The notes beneath the pieces were generated by a model that saw nothing but the letters and a program-made list of their open reading frames with translations, made no database searches and was not told the DNA's origin. 64,000 nucleotides of DNA, from NCBI GenBank assembly GCA_964575425.1, contig CAZNRD010000009.1, forward strand, positions 1-64,000. Direction: 5' to 3'. Source of the DNA: DATEAV01 sp964575425 (GTDB lineage: Bacteria > Chloroflexota > Anaerolineae > Anaerolineales > E44-bin32). Shown here one piece after another: positions 8,248 through 15,842 of the stretch (position 1 is the first letter of the stretch; each line of letters begins with the position of its first letter). The translations under genes were made by a program, and so were the position numbers.

Positions 8248-11200
8248 ATGTCCAGGCAGGGTAGGGCTTTCGACGCCGTCCTGCGGCATGCCATCACGGC
8301 CCCGAAGTTCGAGGCCAACCACCTGCACCGCGAGCGGCTGGTGGACGCCATCCATGCGAACATCGCGCGCAAGCTGATTGCCATCGCGGCTCCACCCGGC
8401 TACGGGAAGACGACGCTGCTCGCCGATTTCACCGTGCACACGGAGCTGCCCGTGTGCTGGGTGCGCCTCACGGAAGACGATGCCGATGTGATGCGGCTGG
8501 CGTCGGTGCTGGCGGCCTCGCTCCAGCGCCGCTTCCGGCGCCTGCGCGGGCTGCCGAACCTGGCGGCTTTGGCGGGTGGGCCGCCCGCGGCCATTGCGCG
8601 GTCGTTCGCCGACGTCATCGACGCTCGCGTGGACGAGCCTTTCGTCATCGCCTACGATGATGTCCATCTGGTGAATCACTCCAAGCCCGTCCTGGAGTTC
8701 CTGGACTCCTTCCTCGAGGTCCAGCCAGATCAGGTGACGACAATCGCAGCGGGCCGGGAGGTGGTCGAGGTCTCCCTGGCGCGATTGATGGCGGAGGGCG
8801 CGCTGGCCGGCTTGGGGCCTCACGACCTGGCGCTGGACCGCGACGAGTTGATGGAGCTGGCCCATCGGATGATGGGCATCGAACTGGAAGGCGAGGCAGC
8901 CGATCGGCTAATCGAAGAGACGCGAGGCTGGATTACGGGCGTGCTGCTGTCGGGCATGCTCGCCGGCAGCGACTGGGGCAGGCTGGCGCAGGGGCCGAGA
9001 CCGATGGTCTATGAGTACCTGGCCTCGGTCGTCCTCAACCGGCAGCCCGATGACCTGCGGCGCTTCCTGCTGGACTCGGCCGTGCTGCCGGTGATGACCT
9101 CCGCCGCGTGCGACCATGTGCTGCGACGAACAGACAGTGAGCGCTACCTGTCCCGACTGCTGCGCGGCGGCCTGTTCGTGACGGCGACGGATGAGAGCCC
9201 GCGCACGTTTGAGTACCATGCCCAGTTCCGCAGCTTCCTGCTGGATTCGCTCAGGAGCAGCGACCCTGAGCGGCTGCGTGGGCTCCGGATGCGAGCGGCC
9301 AGTTACTTGGCGGAGCACGGTTCCCCGGAGCATGCAGTGGAGCTCTACCTCGAGGCTGGGGCCGTGCGCCGCGCGGCGGAGCAGGCAGATAGGCATGCCC
9401 AAGCGATGTTCCGCAGCGGGCGTCTCCAGACGCTCGCGTTATGGGCGGATAAGCTCAAGGCCCAGAAGCCAGGCGCGCCGCAGGTGTTTGTGGCTCTCGC
9501 TAAGGCCTACACCGACCAGGGAAACCTCGAGAAGGCAGAAGATGCCCTGCGCGAGGCAGCGACAGCAACGAGAGAAGGGCGAGATGCTCAGCTTCGTGGC
9601 GAGATCGACAGCCAGCGTGCCCTCATTGCCTGGTGGCGAGGGGAGTTCCATCGTGCGTTCGAACTTGCCGACACCACCCTGAGGAGTCCGAGCGGGGCGA
9701 GGGGTGGGTCTCCCAAGATCGTCAGCCTGCGTGTCAAGGCGCTGGCCATCGCCGGTCTGAAAGGCGACCTGTCGGAGGCAGAGGCCCTGCTGAAGGATGC
9801 CCTTCGGCTGGCCGAGCAAGCGAAGGACGTCTACACCCAGTTCCACGCTCTGACGGACCTGTCGATGGCTGAGACCGCGTTGGGCCGGCCTCACGAGGCC
9901 TACGCCGCCAGCCTGCGGGCGCACGAGATCATGCAGTCGATCGGCAGCCCATATCCTCTCTCGCACTCTTACAACAACCTGGCCGTCGATGCCCACCTCC
10001 AGGGCCGCTACATGGAGGCGATGCAGTTATTCAACGAGGCGGCCCGCTATGCTCGCTTGGCCGCCAGCCCGCAGCAAGAGGCTGAAATCCTCTTCGGCCA
10101 GGCCGACCTGTTCTCGGACCTTGATCTCGCGCTGCAGGCGGCCGAACTCTACGGCGAGGGGCTGGCGTTGGCCACGCAGTTGAGCAGCAATCGCCTACTC
10201 CGCTATGGGTGCGTGCAGAGCAGCGTGCTGCACCGGAGGCGAGGTGGGGTCAGCCTGGCGCACGAGTGGCTGCGGCGCGCGATGGCCCTGGACCAAGGCT
10301 CACCGGCGCCGGCCAGTATCGAGATCCAGCTCGCGGCCCTGGAGGCGATGGTCTCTCCCGCACGTGCCCGAGAGCGCCTGGGTGCCCTTCTGAGAGGGAG
10401 TGGCTCTGAGCTCGACGCCAGCGAACGGACACAGGTCCTGTACTTCCTCGCCAAGGCGGCGTTGGTGGCTGGCGACCTGGGCGAAGCCCGCTCTGCGCTG
10501 GACGATGCGCTCTCCTGGGCCGGCGGGCATGGGACCGAGCAGATACTGGCGGGCGAGATGGCGGCCGATGGGGAGATGCGCGACTTCGCCCGCGGCACGC
10601 TGAGCTCAAATCCTGTGCTTTCGGTCATCCTCCACCGCATCGAGACGATGCGCGTCGTCGCAGAGCAGCACCGAGAGGAACCTGCCGAACGAGCGGAGGC
10701 TGCCAAGCTCGAGATCCGGGCGCTGGGACGGCTCAGCATCCGCTGGCGAGGCGAGGAAATCTCTCCGCTCAAACCGCTGGCCAAGGAGCTGCTGTGCTTC
10801 CTGGCCGACCGCCAGCCGGTCGAGCGCGACGAGATGCTGGAGGCTTTCTGGCCCCATTACAGCCCCGGCCGGCAGAGTTCCAACCTGCATACGGCGGTGT
10901 ACTCGCTTCGGCGGCTTCTTGGCAAGGACAGCGTCGTTCAGTCGGGGACGGCCTACAGTCTGAACCCCGATTTGAATCTGGACTTCGATGTGGCTCGATT
11001 CGAACGAGCGGCCGAGGTCGCCGAGGGGCTTCCACCTGGGGACCCGAGGAAGATGTTCGCGCTGACGGCGGCCCTGAATTGCTATGGCGGGCACCTGCTT
11101 CCGGAATCGGGTTCGGAGTGGGTTGTAGAACGGCGGCGGGCCCTGGAGATGCGCTACCTCGACCTGCTGGCCAGCCACGCCGACGAGGCTATGGTGCGCG

Positions 11201-11418
11201 ACCAGCCGCAGCGGGCCCTCGCCACCCTGCGGCATGCCCTGGAAATCGATCCCCTGCGCGACGATACCAACCTGCGCTTCCTTGAGACCCTCGGCCGCCT
11301 CGGTCGGCGCAGTGATGTGGTGGCTCACTACCAGCGTTACGTGAGGCTTCTTGCTGAGGAACTTGGCCTCGATCCGCCTGAGAGTGTGCGGCAGGTCTAC
11401 ATGCGCCTGATCAGCTAG
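8248..11418 (+). CDS. SARP-type transcriptional regulator with STAND ATPase, TPR array and C-terminal wHTH-BTAD
   Basis: A 1056-residue one-protein signalling regulator. Near the N-terminus is a MalT/AfsR-like P-loop NTPase: Walker A APPGYGKTTLL at about residues 48-58 and a Walker-B-like FVIAYDDVHL near 131. A winged-helix section and a long run of TPR-like helical repeats follow (about 330-800). From about residue 821 comes an OmpR-like DNA-binding domain (LEIRALGRLSIRW...) and then a BTAD domain ending in EELGLDPPESVRQVY. The DNA-binding and BTAD pair defines Streptomyces antibiotic regulatory proteins; here they are C-terminal, as in many Chloroflexota MalT-like regulators. ATG 8248 has a CAGGAG 5-10 bases upstream. 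The ligand is unknown. A SARP-style operator lies just downstream (11501-11535), so the adjacent small genes are the likely targets. Confidence 0.9.
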   Translation: MSRQGRAFDAVLRHAITAPKFEANHLHRERLVDAIHANIARKLIAIAAPPGYGKTTLLADFTVHTELPVCWVRLTEDDADVMRLASVLAASLQRRFRRLRGLPNLAALAGGPPAAIARSFADVIDARVDEPFVIAYDDVHLVNHSKPVLEFLDSFLEVQPDQVTTIAAGREVVEVSLARLMAEGALAGLGPHDLALDRDELMELAHRMMGIELEGEAADRLIEETRGWITGVLLSGMLAGSDWGRLAQGPRPMVYEYLASVVLNRQPDDLRRFLLDSAVLPVMTSAACDHVLRRTDSERYLSRLLRGGLFVTATDESPRTFEYHAQFRSFLLDSLRSSDPERLRGLRMRAASYLAEHGSPEHAVELYLEAGAVRRAAEQADRHAQAMFRSGRLQTLALWADKLKAQKPGAPQVFVALAKAYTDQGNLEKAEDALREAATATREGRDAQLRGEIDSQRALIAWWRGEFHRAFELADTTLRSPSGARGGSPKIVSLRVKALAIAGLKGDLSEAEALLKDALRLAEQAKDVYTQFHALTDLSMAETALGRPHEAYAASLRAHEIMQSIGSPYPLSHSYNNLAVDAHLQGRYMEAMQLFNEAARYARLAASPQQEAEILFGQADLFSDLDLALQAAELYGEGLALATQLSSNRLLRYGCVQSSVLHRRRGGVSLAHEWLRRAMALDQGSPAPASIEIQLAALEAMVSPARARERLGALLRGSGSELDASERTQVLYFLAKAALVAGDLGEARSALDDALSWAGGHGTEQILAGEMAADGEMRDFARGTLSSNPVLSVILHRIETMRVVAEQHREEPAERAEAAKLEIRALGRLSIRWRGEEISPLKPLAKELLCFLADRQPVERDEMLEAFWPHYSPGRQSSNLHTAVYSLRRLLGKDSVVQSGTAYSLNPDLNLDFDVARFERAAEVAEGLPPGDPRKMFALTAALNCYGGHLLPESGSEWVVERRRALEMRYLDLLASHADEAMVRDQPQRALATLRHALEIDPLRDDTNLRFLETLGRLGRRSDVVAHYQRYVRLLAEELGLDPPESVRQVYMRLIS

Positions 11419-11500
11419 GCGGGAGGGGGCGAGGCGAGCCCGCCCGTTTAGCGACGGTGTCGGTCCGATTTGCGCAAGAAGTGGTCCGTCCTGCCCCCAG

Positions 11501-11535
11501 GCGTTGAGAACGCGTTGAGACCCCGGGTGTATCAT
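11501..11535 (+). promoter_or_regulatory. Candidate SARP operator-promoter: direct repeats 11 bp apart and a -10 box
   Basis: Two perfect 9-bp repeats, GCGTTGAGA at 11501-11509 and 11512-11520, have an 11-bp period. The -10-like TATCAT is at 11530-11535, nine bases after the second repeat. Known SARPs bind direct repeats with 11-bp period whose last copy ends about 8 bp before the -10 and replaces a normal -35; this site has that geometry. The SARP gene ends 82 bp upstream. Transcription would start near 11542. Binding by the adjacent regulator is inference. Confidence 0.65.
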
Positions 11536-11571
11536 AACGTCAGAGTGGACCGATTCCAACAGGAGGTTGCC

Positions 11572-11610
11572 ATGCACCGCTGCCCAAAGACAGGCGGGGG
11601 TTCGTCGTAG
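11572..11610 (+). CDS. 12-codon ORF (candidate leader or signal peptide)
   Basis: Encodes MHRCPKTGGGSS. It is far below usual gene-calling limits, but the AGGAGG at 11561-11566, five bases before the ATG, is among the best ribosome binding sites in this part of the window. It lies about 30 bases after the predicted transcription start of the SARP-style promoter. An intrinsic terminator follows 100 bp later. The layout suits an attenuator leader peptide or a short peptide product. I recognise no family. The peptide has no secretion signal. Confidence 0.5.
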   Translation: MHRCPKTGGGSS

Positions 11611-11710
11611 CGGCCCCGGCGTCCCAGAAGACAAGAGAGACTGCGAATCTGAGGCTACGCGGCGAACCAGCTGCATAGCGGCGAACGTCTAGTCTAGTCG
11701 CCATTCGTCC

Positions 11711-11746
11711 GGCAGCGAGGCGAGAGGTCTTGCTGCCTTTGTTTTG
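11711..11746 (+). terminator. Intrinsic terminator or attenuator between the 12-codon ORF and the small-gene pair
   Basis: A 9-bp stem (GGCAGCGAG / CTTGCTGCC with one G-T pair), a 9-base loop, then TTTGTTTTG. This is one of the few hairpins in the window followed by a real T-run. It lies inside the presumed leader, upstream of the genes it would control, so it either ends a short RNA of about 200 nt or acts as an attenuator. Confidence 0.7.
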
Positions 11747-11785
11747 TCAACCATCCGTCGCATATTTGTTCTAGAGAGGTGCAAC

Positions 11786-12076
11786 ATGTCTATGCAGGCC
11801 CTGAACCAGCTCGTCGCTCGCTCCATCATGGACCCCGGCGTCGTGCAGGCCTTCTCCGCCGGCAAGATCGGGGATGTGCTGGCGGACCTCGACTTCAGCC
11901 CCGAGATGCGAGGCCGCCTCGTCGACCTCAGCGCCAGCACGTGGGCGGAGTTCGCCATCATGGCGTACCGCCTCGTGAAAGTCGCAGCCCAGCCGGCGAC
12001 TCGCATCCAGCTGCCCTCGCCGGCCGAAGGACTGGTCCCCGGCGAGGCTAAGGCCAGCAAGCGGCAGGTGGCATGA
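11786..12076 (+). CDS. Small helical protein, RiPP-leader-like N-terminal domain
   Basis: A 96-residue protein from the ATG at 11786, which has GAGAGG 6-11 bases before it. The first 65 residues are predicted helical with the pattern LNQLVARSIMDPGVVQAF, then FSPEMRGRLVDLSASTWAEF. This recalls the helical leader/LigA-like domain found in some RiPP precursors and in the extradiol dioxygenase small subunit (D-P after the first helix, then a second helix after a short loop). The last 30 residues are rich in Pro, Ala and Lys and look disordered. Its stop codon overlaps the ATG of the next gene (ATGA). No function can be assigned. It is either a structural partner of the ImmA-like protein or a peptide precursor. 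Confidence 0.65.
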   Translation: MSMQALNQLVARSIMDPGVVQAFSAGKIGDVLADLDFSPEMRGRLVDLSASTWAEFAIMAYRLVKVAAQPATRIQLPSPAEGLVPGEAKASKRQVA

Positions 12077-12579
12077 TCTCCATCACCCGGGAAGAGTGTC
12101 AGTGGCTCCTGCGCAACCTGGCGCGGGGGCTGGTCGAGTACCTGGGGGTCGCCGAACCTCCGGTGCCGGTCGAAGAGTTGCTCCAGCACCCCCCGGACCT
12201 CTTCGACATGGACTTCGGCGTGGTGAACATGTACTCACATCTGTGGGACGCCACCTTTGCCCGCACCCCCAGCCAGCGCGGAAGCATCTTCGTCCGCATC
12301 GACCTCGCCCCTGAGGATCGCCGGTTCTCCCTGGCGCGCGAGACGCTCACGGCGCTGATCACCAGCGAGCATGGGCGCGCCATGGGTCTCCCGGACCTGC
12401 TCCTGCCTCGCCTGCGCGAATGGGCAGAGTTCTTCGCCCGGCACTTGCTCGCGCCAGATCCGCTCGTCGAGGCCTATCGCCGAAGCGGGGGAAGCGAAGA
12501 GCGCTTCGCTGAGGTCTTCGCCGTCCCACCGCGGGTCGCCGACCTGCGCTGGGCGGATCCGGACCTGCCACTGAACTGA
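12073..12579 (+). CDS. ImmA/IrrE-like protein lacking the HExxH zinc motif
   Basis: A 168-residue protein whose layout follows the ImmA/IrrE (COG2856) metallopeptidase domain: an N-terminal PVPVEELLQHPPDLFDMDFG, a strand with SIFVRIDLAPEDRRFSLARETLTALI, then REWAEFFARHLLAPDPLVEAYRR and AEVFAVPPRVADLR. In active members the third segment reads RFTLAHELGH; here the two His are replaced (LARETLT), so zinc binding and proteolysis are probably lost. Such a protein could act as a scaffold or sensor instead. Start and stop overlap couples it to the 96-residue protein. A good bidirectional-looking terminator follows. Confidence 0.7.
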   Translation: MISITREECQWLLRNLARGLVEYLGVAEPPVPVEELLQHPPDLFDMDFGVVNMYSHLWDATFARTPSQRGSIFVRIDLAPEDRRFSLARETLTALITSEHGRAMGLPDLLLPRLREWAEFFARHLLAPDPLVEAYRRSGGSEERFAEVFAVPPRVADLRWADPDLPLN

Positions 12580-12598
12580 CCTGCGATCAGCCGATTCC

Positions 12599-12630
12599 AC
12601 CCAGCCGGCCCTCCCGGCTGGGTGTCTTGC
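12599..12630 (+). terminator. Intrinsic terminator after the ImmA-like gene
   Basis: A perfect 10-bp stem (ACCCAGCCGG / CCGGCTGGGT) with a 5-base loop at 12599-12623, followed by GTCTTGC. It closes the small-gene pair before the promoter of the next gene. Confidence 0.6.
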
Positions 12631-12690
12631 CCTTTCCCGCGGTTGGCATCATCCTTGCACGGCGGCTACCAGCGTCTGCGGCTGCACATG

Positions 12691-12696
12691 TATAAT
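12691..12696 (+). promoter_or_regulatory. -10 box upstream of the PD40 protein gene
   Basis: A perfect TATAAT, with no convincing -35 at normal distance. Transcription would start near 12703, only about 10 bases before ATG 12713, so the gene is either nearly leaderless or starts at the downstream ATG 12800. Confidence 0.4.
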
Positions 12697-12712
12697 CCCA
12701 ACCCGCGTATCC

Positions 12713-14659
12713 ATGCAGGATTCGGTTAGACCGGTGGCAGGCCCGAAGTCGGACTCTCCCCCTCACTCGAACAGCGGCGCGCGCCGCGGCGCGCGCGGCA
12801 TGCGCCTTCTTCTGCTGACGAGCCTGTTCTTCGTCCTGGTGGTGTCCGCTCTCGGCATGCCTGTTGCACTCCAGCCGGCCCCCACTCTCGATCCTACCGT
12901 GGCCGCGCTGGCGACTGCACTCCACTTCACGGCCACCACAACGGCCACCGCGCTCCCGGCCTCACCCTCCGACACGCCCAGCCCGGTCCCAACCCGCATC
13001 GCTCCGTCTGGAAGCCTGGTGTTCGCGGCCAGGCAGGCAGGCCGCACGCACCTGTACGCCTTCACACCCGGAGACGCTCAGGCCGTTTCCCTCACGACAG
13101 GATCATGGGATGATCGAGACCCTGCCTTCAGCCCCGACGGCCAGTGGCTGGCATTCGCCTCCCACCGCGATGGCAACTGGGACCTGTACCTCTTGCACCT
13201 GGCCTCAGGCGAGATCGTCCGCCTTACCCGGACGCCTGCCTTCGAGGGCAAGCCCTCCTGGTCGCCGGACAGCCGCTGGCTCGCCTATGAAACCGATGCC
13301 GGCGGCGACCTCGACATCTGGGTGCTGCCCACCGACGGGACCCAGCCGCGGATCCAGCTCACCAATCAGCCCGGCCTGGACATGTCGCCCTCGTGGGACC
13401 CAAATGGGCGCCGCATCGCCTTCGTCTCCGACCGCCAGGGGAGCCTCGACGTCTTCCTGGCCGACCTCGACAACCCCGACAGCCGTTTCACCAATCTGAC
13501 CCAGTCGCCCGGCGTCGATGAGGACCATCCGGCCTTCAGCCCCGATGGAAACCGCTTGGCCTACAGCGCCTTCCAGGAAGGCATCCAGGAAGTGGCCGTG
13601 CTCGACCTCTCACATCCTGGCCGGCCGGCGCTGGAAATCGGTCAGGGCGGGAGACCAGCTTGGTCCCCGGACGGCACCGTCCTCCTGGCGATCCTGCAGA
13701 CGCCCTATCGAACCATCCCCACGGCCTATCCGCTGGCGGGCGAAGGCATGCTGCCCTTCGGCTTTCCCATCCACCCGAGGGTCGAAAGCCTGACGTGGAC
13801 TTCGATGGCCCTTCCCGGAGAGGTGCACCTGCGCGGTGCAGCGCTGCCCACGCCCGCCCCGCCCTATCAGGCGCAGGTTTCCACAGACCATGGCGGCCCA
13901 GGGCGAGTCGAGCTGGTGCTCCTGCCCGGGGTCCAGGCCCCCCGCAACCAGCTCTCCGATGCCGTCGACGAGGCCTTCCTCGCGCTGCGGGCGCGCGTTG
14001 CGCAGGAGGCAGGCTGGGATTTCCTCTCCAATCTCGAATATGCCTTCGTCGGCTTGAACGACCCGATGCCTCCCGGCTATGCCTACAACGATTGGCTCTA
14101 CACCGGCCGCGCCTTCGCCTTCAGCCAGGCTGCGATCAACGCCGGCTGGATCGAGGTCGTGCGCGAAGACTTCGGCGGACAGACGTACTGGCGTGTCTTT
14201 CTACGCACCCATCCCCAGGATGGCTCCCTGGGCGAACCGCTGCGCCGTCATCCTTGGAGATTCCAGTCGCGGTTCAGCGGCGACCCCACCGCCTACGATC
14301 GCGGCGGCTCCCTGGCCGAGACCGTGCCCGCGGGCTACTACATCGACTTCACAGCATTGGCCGCTGACTACGGCTTCGAACGTTTGCCCGCGCTCAGCAA
14401 CTGGCGCACTTTTCACCCGGCCGCCCGTTTCAGTGAGTTCGCCATGACCGGGGGACTCGACTGGCAGACTGCCATGCTGCAGATCTACCCGCCGCAGGCC
14501 CTGGTCACGCCGACTCCCTACCGCACTCCCACGCTGACCCCGAGCCTCACCCCGCGGCCGACCGCCACACCGTGGTGGCTGCGCTGGCGAACCCCGTCGC
14601 CAACCCAGACAATCACGCCGACTCGCACGCCGACGCCGACTCGCACGCCGACGCCATGA
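12713..14659 (+). CDS. Secreted or membrane-anchored PD40/TolB-type beta-propeller protein
   Basis: Up to 648 residues. After a basic stretch there is a hydrophobic export segment (MRLLLLTSLFFVLVVSALG, residues 30-48), so ATG 12800 is a plausible alternative start. A Thr/Pro-rich linker follows, then WD40-like PD40 repeats (FSPDGQWLAFASHRDGNWDLY, SPDSRWLAYETDAGGDLDIW, WDPNGRRIAFVSDRQGSLDVF, FSPDGNRLAYSAF) forming a propeller over about residues 100-330. The second half (about 390-610) is a separate unassigned domain. The C-terminus is a PTxTP-rich tail. The protein probably acts outside the cell, and its partner is unknown. The stop overlaps the start of the M23 peptidase gene, so the two are coupled. 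Confidence 0.8.
   Translation: MQDSVRPVAGPKSDSPPHSNSGARRGARGMRLLLLTSLFFVLVVSALGMPVALQPAPTLDPTVAALATALHFTATTTATALPASPSDTPSPVPTRIAPSGSLVFAARQAGRTHLYAFTPGDAQAVSLTTGSWDDRDPAFSPDGQWLAFASHRDGNWDLYLLHLASGEIVRLTRTPAFEGKPSWSPDSRWLAYETDAGGDLDIWVLPTDGTQPRIQLTNQPGLDMSPSWDPNGRRIAFVSDRQGSLDVFLADLDNPDSRFTNLTQSPGVDEDHPAFSPDGNRLAYSAFQEGIQEVAVLDLSHPGRPALEIGQGGRPAWSPDGTVLLAILQTPYRTIPTAYPLAGEGMLPFGFPIHPRVESLTWTSMALPGEVHLRGAALPTPAPPYQAQVSTDHGGPGRVELVLLPGVQAPRNQLSDAVDEAFLALRARVAQEAGWDFLSNLEYAFVGLNDPMPPGYAYNDWLYTGRAFAFSQAAINAGWIEVVREDFGGQTYWRVFLRTHPQDGSLGEPLRRHPWRFQSRFSGDPTAYDRGGSLAETVPAGYYIDFTALAADYGFERLPALSNWRTFHPAARFSEFAMTGGLDWQTAMLQIYPPQALVTPTPYRTPTLTPSLTPRPTATPWWLRWRTPSPTQTITPTRTPTPTRTPTP
14616..14651 (+). repeat. 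Tandem 18-bp repeat coding the PTRTPT tail
   Basis: Two perfect 18-bp copies and a partial third at the 3' end of the PD40 gene. They encode the Pro-Thr-Arg-Thr-Pro-Thr tail, a cell-wall-spanning or glycosylated type of linker common in Chloroflexota exported proteins. Confidence 0.7.
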
Positions 14660-15744
14660 AGATGCGGATCCTCCCTGCAGTGGGCGGGCTCGCCGCCCTC
14701 GGCCTCCTCACGGGGGCCTGCCGCGCCGCGGTGCCCGGGGTGGGGGAGGCTCCGACGGAGCCATCTCCTGTGGTGCAAGTGGAACCTGCGGATGCGCCGA
14801 CTCCGGCATTGCCAGAGTTGGGTGCACTTCCCATCATCACACCGACGGCCACGCCGCTGCGCTACAGCTTCCCCACGGCAGCCGTCGGGCCGGTCTCCGC
14901 TTGGAGGCCGCCGCCTTTCACCGCGCCGCTTGCGGTCCTCTCCCGCGATCACTTCTACTTTCAGCGGCCAATCCCATCCGGGGATGTCAACTGGGCTCAT
15001 CCTCTCTACCGGTATGGCAACACCTTCTTCGGCCTGGAGCGCCCCCACTCAGGTGTCGACCTGGGCGCGGAAAGGGGCACCCCGGTCCTGGCGGCGGCCG
15101 ACGGTGAAGTCGTTTGGGTAGGTTACGGCTTCTACCGTGGATCGCCTGATCCCAACGACCCCTATGGGCTGGCAATCTCCATCCGACACGGCTTCGGCTA
15201 CAAGGATCAGGAGTTGTATACCGTGTACGCCCACCTGAGGCGAGCCTTCGTCTGGGTCGGGCAGCGGGTGAGTGCGGGGGAGGTCATCGGGACGGTAGGC
15301 GAAACCGGGCACGCCTCCGGCCCGCACCTGCATTTCGAAGTGCGTCTGGGTCGCAATCGCTTCTACACCACCCGCAATCCGGAGCTCTGGATGGTGCCTC
15401 CGGAGGGCTGGGGGGTGCTGGTGGGGCGTGCGGTCGACGCCGCCGGGGTTCCGCTGGCGGACCATCAAGTTGTGGTTCGGTCGCTGGAGACGGGCCGCCG
15501 ATGGGAAGTGTGGACGTATGCAGCGACATCGATCCATCCGGATGATGAGTTGCGGGAGAACTTCGTCATCAGCGACCTGCCGGCGGGTCCCTACCAGGTG
15601 AGCCTGGAGGTGAAGCGCCGACTGTACGTCACCGAACTGTACGTCTACGCCGGTCAGACCAACTACGTGGCTTTTCGCGAGCGCCGCGGCTTCACCGTCG
15701 AGCCAACCCCGACACCCGCCGACCTCAATTTGCCCCCTTACTGA
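14656..15744 (+). CDS. Exported M23 family peptidoglycan metallopeptidase
   Basis: A 362-residue protein with an N-terminal signal (MRILPAVGGLAALGLLTGAC; the Cys could be a lipoprotein site, though the box is not ideal) and a Thr/Pro-rich spacer. The LytM/M23 domain keeps both zinc motifs, HSGVDLG and HLHFEV, plus the conserved YAHL. The C-terminal 110 residues form a carboxypeptidase-regulatory/Ig-like beta domain. It probably cleaves or remodels cell-envelope peptides. The ATG overlaps the PD40 protein stop (ATGA), so the propeller protein may be its partner or regulator. No promoter is seen between them. Confidence 0.88.
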   Translation: MKMRILPAVGGLAALGLLTGACRAAVPGVGEAPTEPSPVVQVEPADAPTPALPELGALPIITPTATPLRYSFPTAAVGPVSAWRPPPFTAPLAVLSRDHFYFQRPIPSGDVNWAHPLYRYGNTFFGLERPHSGVDLGAERGTPVLAAADGEVVWVGYGFYRGSPDPNDPYGLAISIRHGFGYKDQELYTVYAHLRRAFVWVGQRVSAGEVIGTVGETGHASGPHLHFEVRLGRNRFYTTRNPELWMVPPEGWGVLVGRAVDAAGVPLADHQVVVRSLETGRRWEVWTYAATSIHPDDELRENFVISDLPAGPYQVSLEVKRRLYVTELYVYAGQTNYVAFRERRGFTVEPTPTPADLNLPPY

Positions 15745-15790
15745 CCTTTGGGAAAAGCGTAGCCAAAGGTCGACATTATGTCAACAATCC

Positions 15791-15820
15791 TTGACAGGCG
15801 CTCGTTGGCCGTGCTATGCT
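15791..15820 (+). promoter_or_regulatory. Sigma-70-like promoter of the metallo-beta-lactamase-fold gene
   Basis: A perfect -35 TTGACA (15791-15796), 18-bp spacer, -10 TATGCT (15815-15820). The -10 covers the in-frame ATG at 15816, so that ATG cannot be the start; the ATG at 15843 is. Confidence 0.75.
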
Positions 15821-15842
15821 CGAACGCCAATTCGAGGCTGCC

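Noticed and set aside
7571..8384. Several overlapping 60-130 codon frames before the SARP gene
   Set aside because: None has a plausible ribosome binding site, family motif or coding-like composition. They reflect GC-rich non-coding DNA.
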